A DNA stretch of 64,000 nt from Bugula neritina (lineage: Eukaryota > Bryozoa > Gymnolaemata > Cheilostomatida > Bugulidae), in the NCBI GenBank assembly GCA_964035545.1, contig OZ037765.1, positions 21,336,495 to 21,400,494 on the forward strand. Reading direction: 5' to 3'. This document shows, in pieces, positions 63,433-64,000 of this stretch (positions are counted from its first letter, which is position 1; each line of letters starts with the position of its first letter). A model generated the notes under the pieces. That model did no database searches, was not told the origin of the DNA, and saw nothing but the letters and a program-made list of their open reading frames with translations. The position numbers and the translations under genes were made by a program.

Positions 63433-64000
63433 CTGCAAAGTAAGGATGCAGTTCACAATATATACAAATTACATCAGCACTTTTAGCTGCACATATTGGT
63501 TATATTATAGCAAAAACTTGACATCTGTCATAAAAAGATGTCTTAAAATAACAGAAAAAAGATGATTATATATGCGTTTCAGGGGCTATAAGGCTTTTAT
63601 ACAAAAATACACCAAAATTTCAAATCTAACTATATAAATTGGAAAATAGGTCATATATAATATATGTATGCATTGTGATACAGGAATACACTTTCTGAGC
63701 AATGCCTTCAATACAGTGCAGATGGCCAAGAAGCTACACAAACTATAGGAGGTGTATATAATATGCCTATCTTTATTTTTAAGCTAAAATAAATGCACAA
63801 AGTTTAATAATGCAGTTATAACTTTTGCATCTAGTCACTTGAAGAACTTGCACTAAAATGCACAGATGATGTTAAACATTATAAAAGTATGTTCTATTAA
63901 AAGAAATTGTTGCAAAACAAGGTCTATATCTTACACAAATGCAATACTAAATGTATTCATATATAAAACATTTATTATAAACCATCACGAAGTCTGTATA
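63433..64000 (-). other. Probable HFM1 intron at the right edge
   Basis: It starts at the acceptor TTTGCAG of the rightmost HFM1 exon. AT-rich; I could not support another exon before the window ends. Confidence 0.45.

Overview
The window looks like nuclear DNA of an animal, probably an invertebrate and perhaps a lophotrochozoan (this last point is inference). The reasons are many short exons with GT-AG borders, AT-rich introns, and orthologues of metazoan genes: LSM10, DCAKD, selenoprotein MSRB1, ANKRD11/12, HFM1 and a Patched-domain protein. No RNA gene, CRISPR array or prokaryotic operon was seen. All spliced models were built by eye from splice signals and reading-frame phase. In every model each exon junction keeps the frame.

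Layout. 1-5472 (minus strand): most of a GC-rich Ty3/gypsy LTR retrotransposon with LTR, primer-binding site, gag and pol; the distal end of integrase and the far LTR lie beyond the left edge. Its gag and pol frames are uninterrupted, and a textbook -1 frameshift signal joins them. 6391-10053: a 3.66-kb element with long terminal inverted repeats and TTA target duplications. It encloses a decayed repeat-family gene, which is itself split by a non-LTR retrotransposon fragment. 10586-18892 (+): Patched-domain membrane protein, 14 exons, 5' end missing. 19511-22898 (-): four-pass membrane protein, 6 exons. 22.9-27.3 kb: AT-rich repeats and a non-LTR retroelement relic. 27329-30107 (+): LSM10 followed closely by DCAKD. 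30412-34100 (-): unrecognised charged protein, 8 exons. 36168-37455 (+): MSRB1 with an in-frame UGA (Sec) codon and a possible C-terminal prenylation box. 37.5-43.8 kb: gene-poor, with a 440-bp MITE bearing perfect 8-bp target duplications. 43865-58213 (+): ANKRD11/12-type protein, 18 exons, with a minisatellite and a perfect hairpin in its largest intron. 58569-63432 (-): C-terminal part of the meiotic helicase HFM1/MER3, convergent with the ANKRD gene.

The host genes do not form one pathway. LSM10 acts in histone pre-mRNA processing, DCAKD in coenzyme A metabolism, MSRB1 in protein repair, ANKRD11/12 in chromatin regulation and HFM1 in meiotic crossing-over. The most informative signals are the retroelement frameshift cassette, the TIR element carrying a repeat-family relic, the LSM10-DCAKD spacing and the MSRB1 C-terminus.
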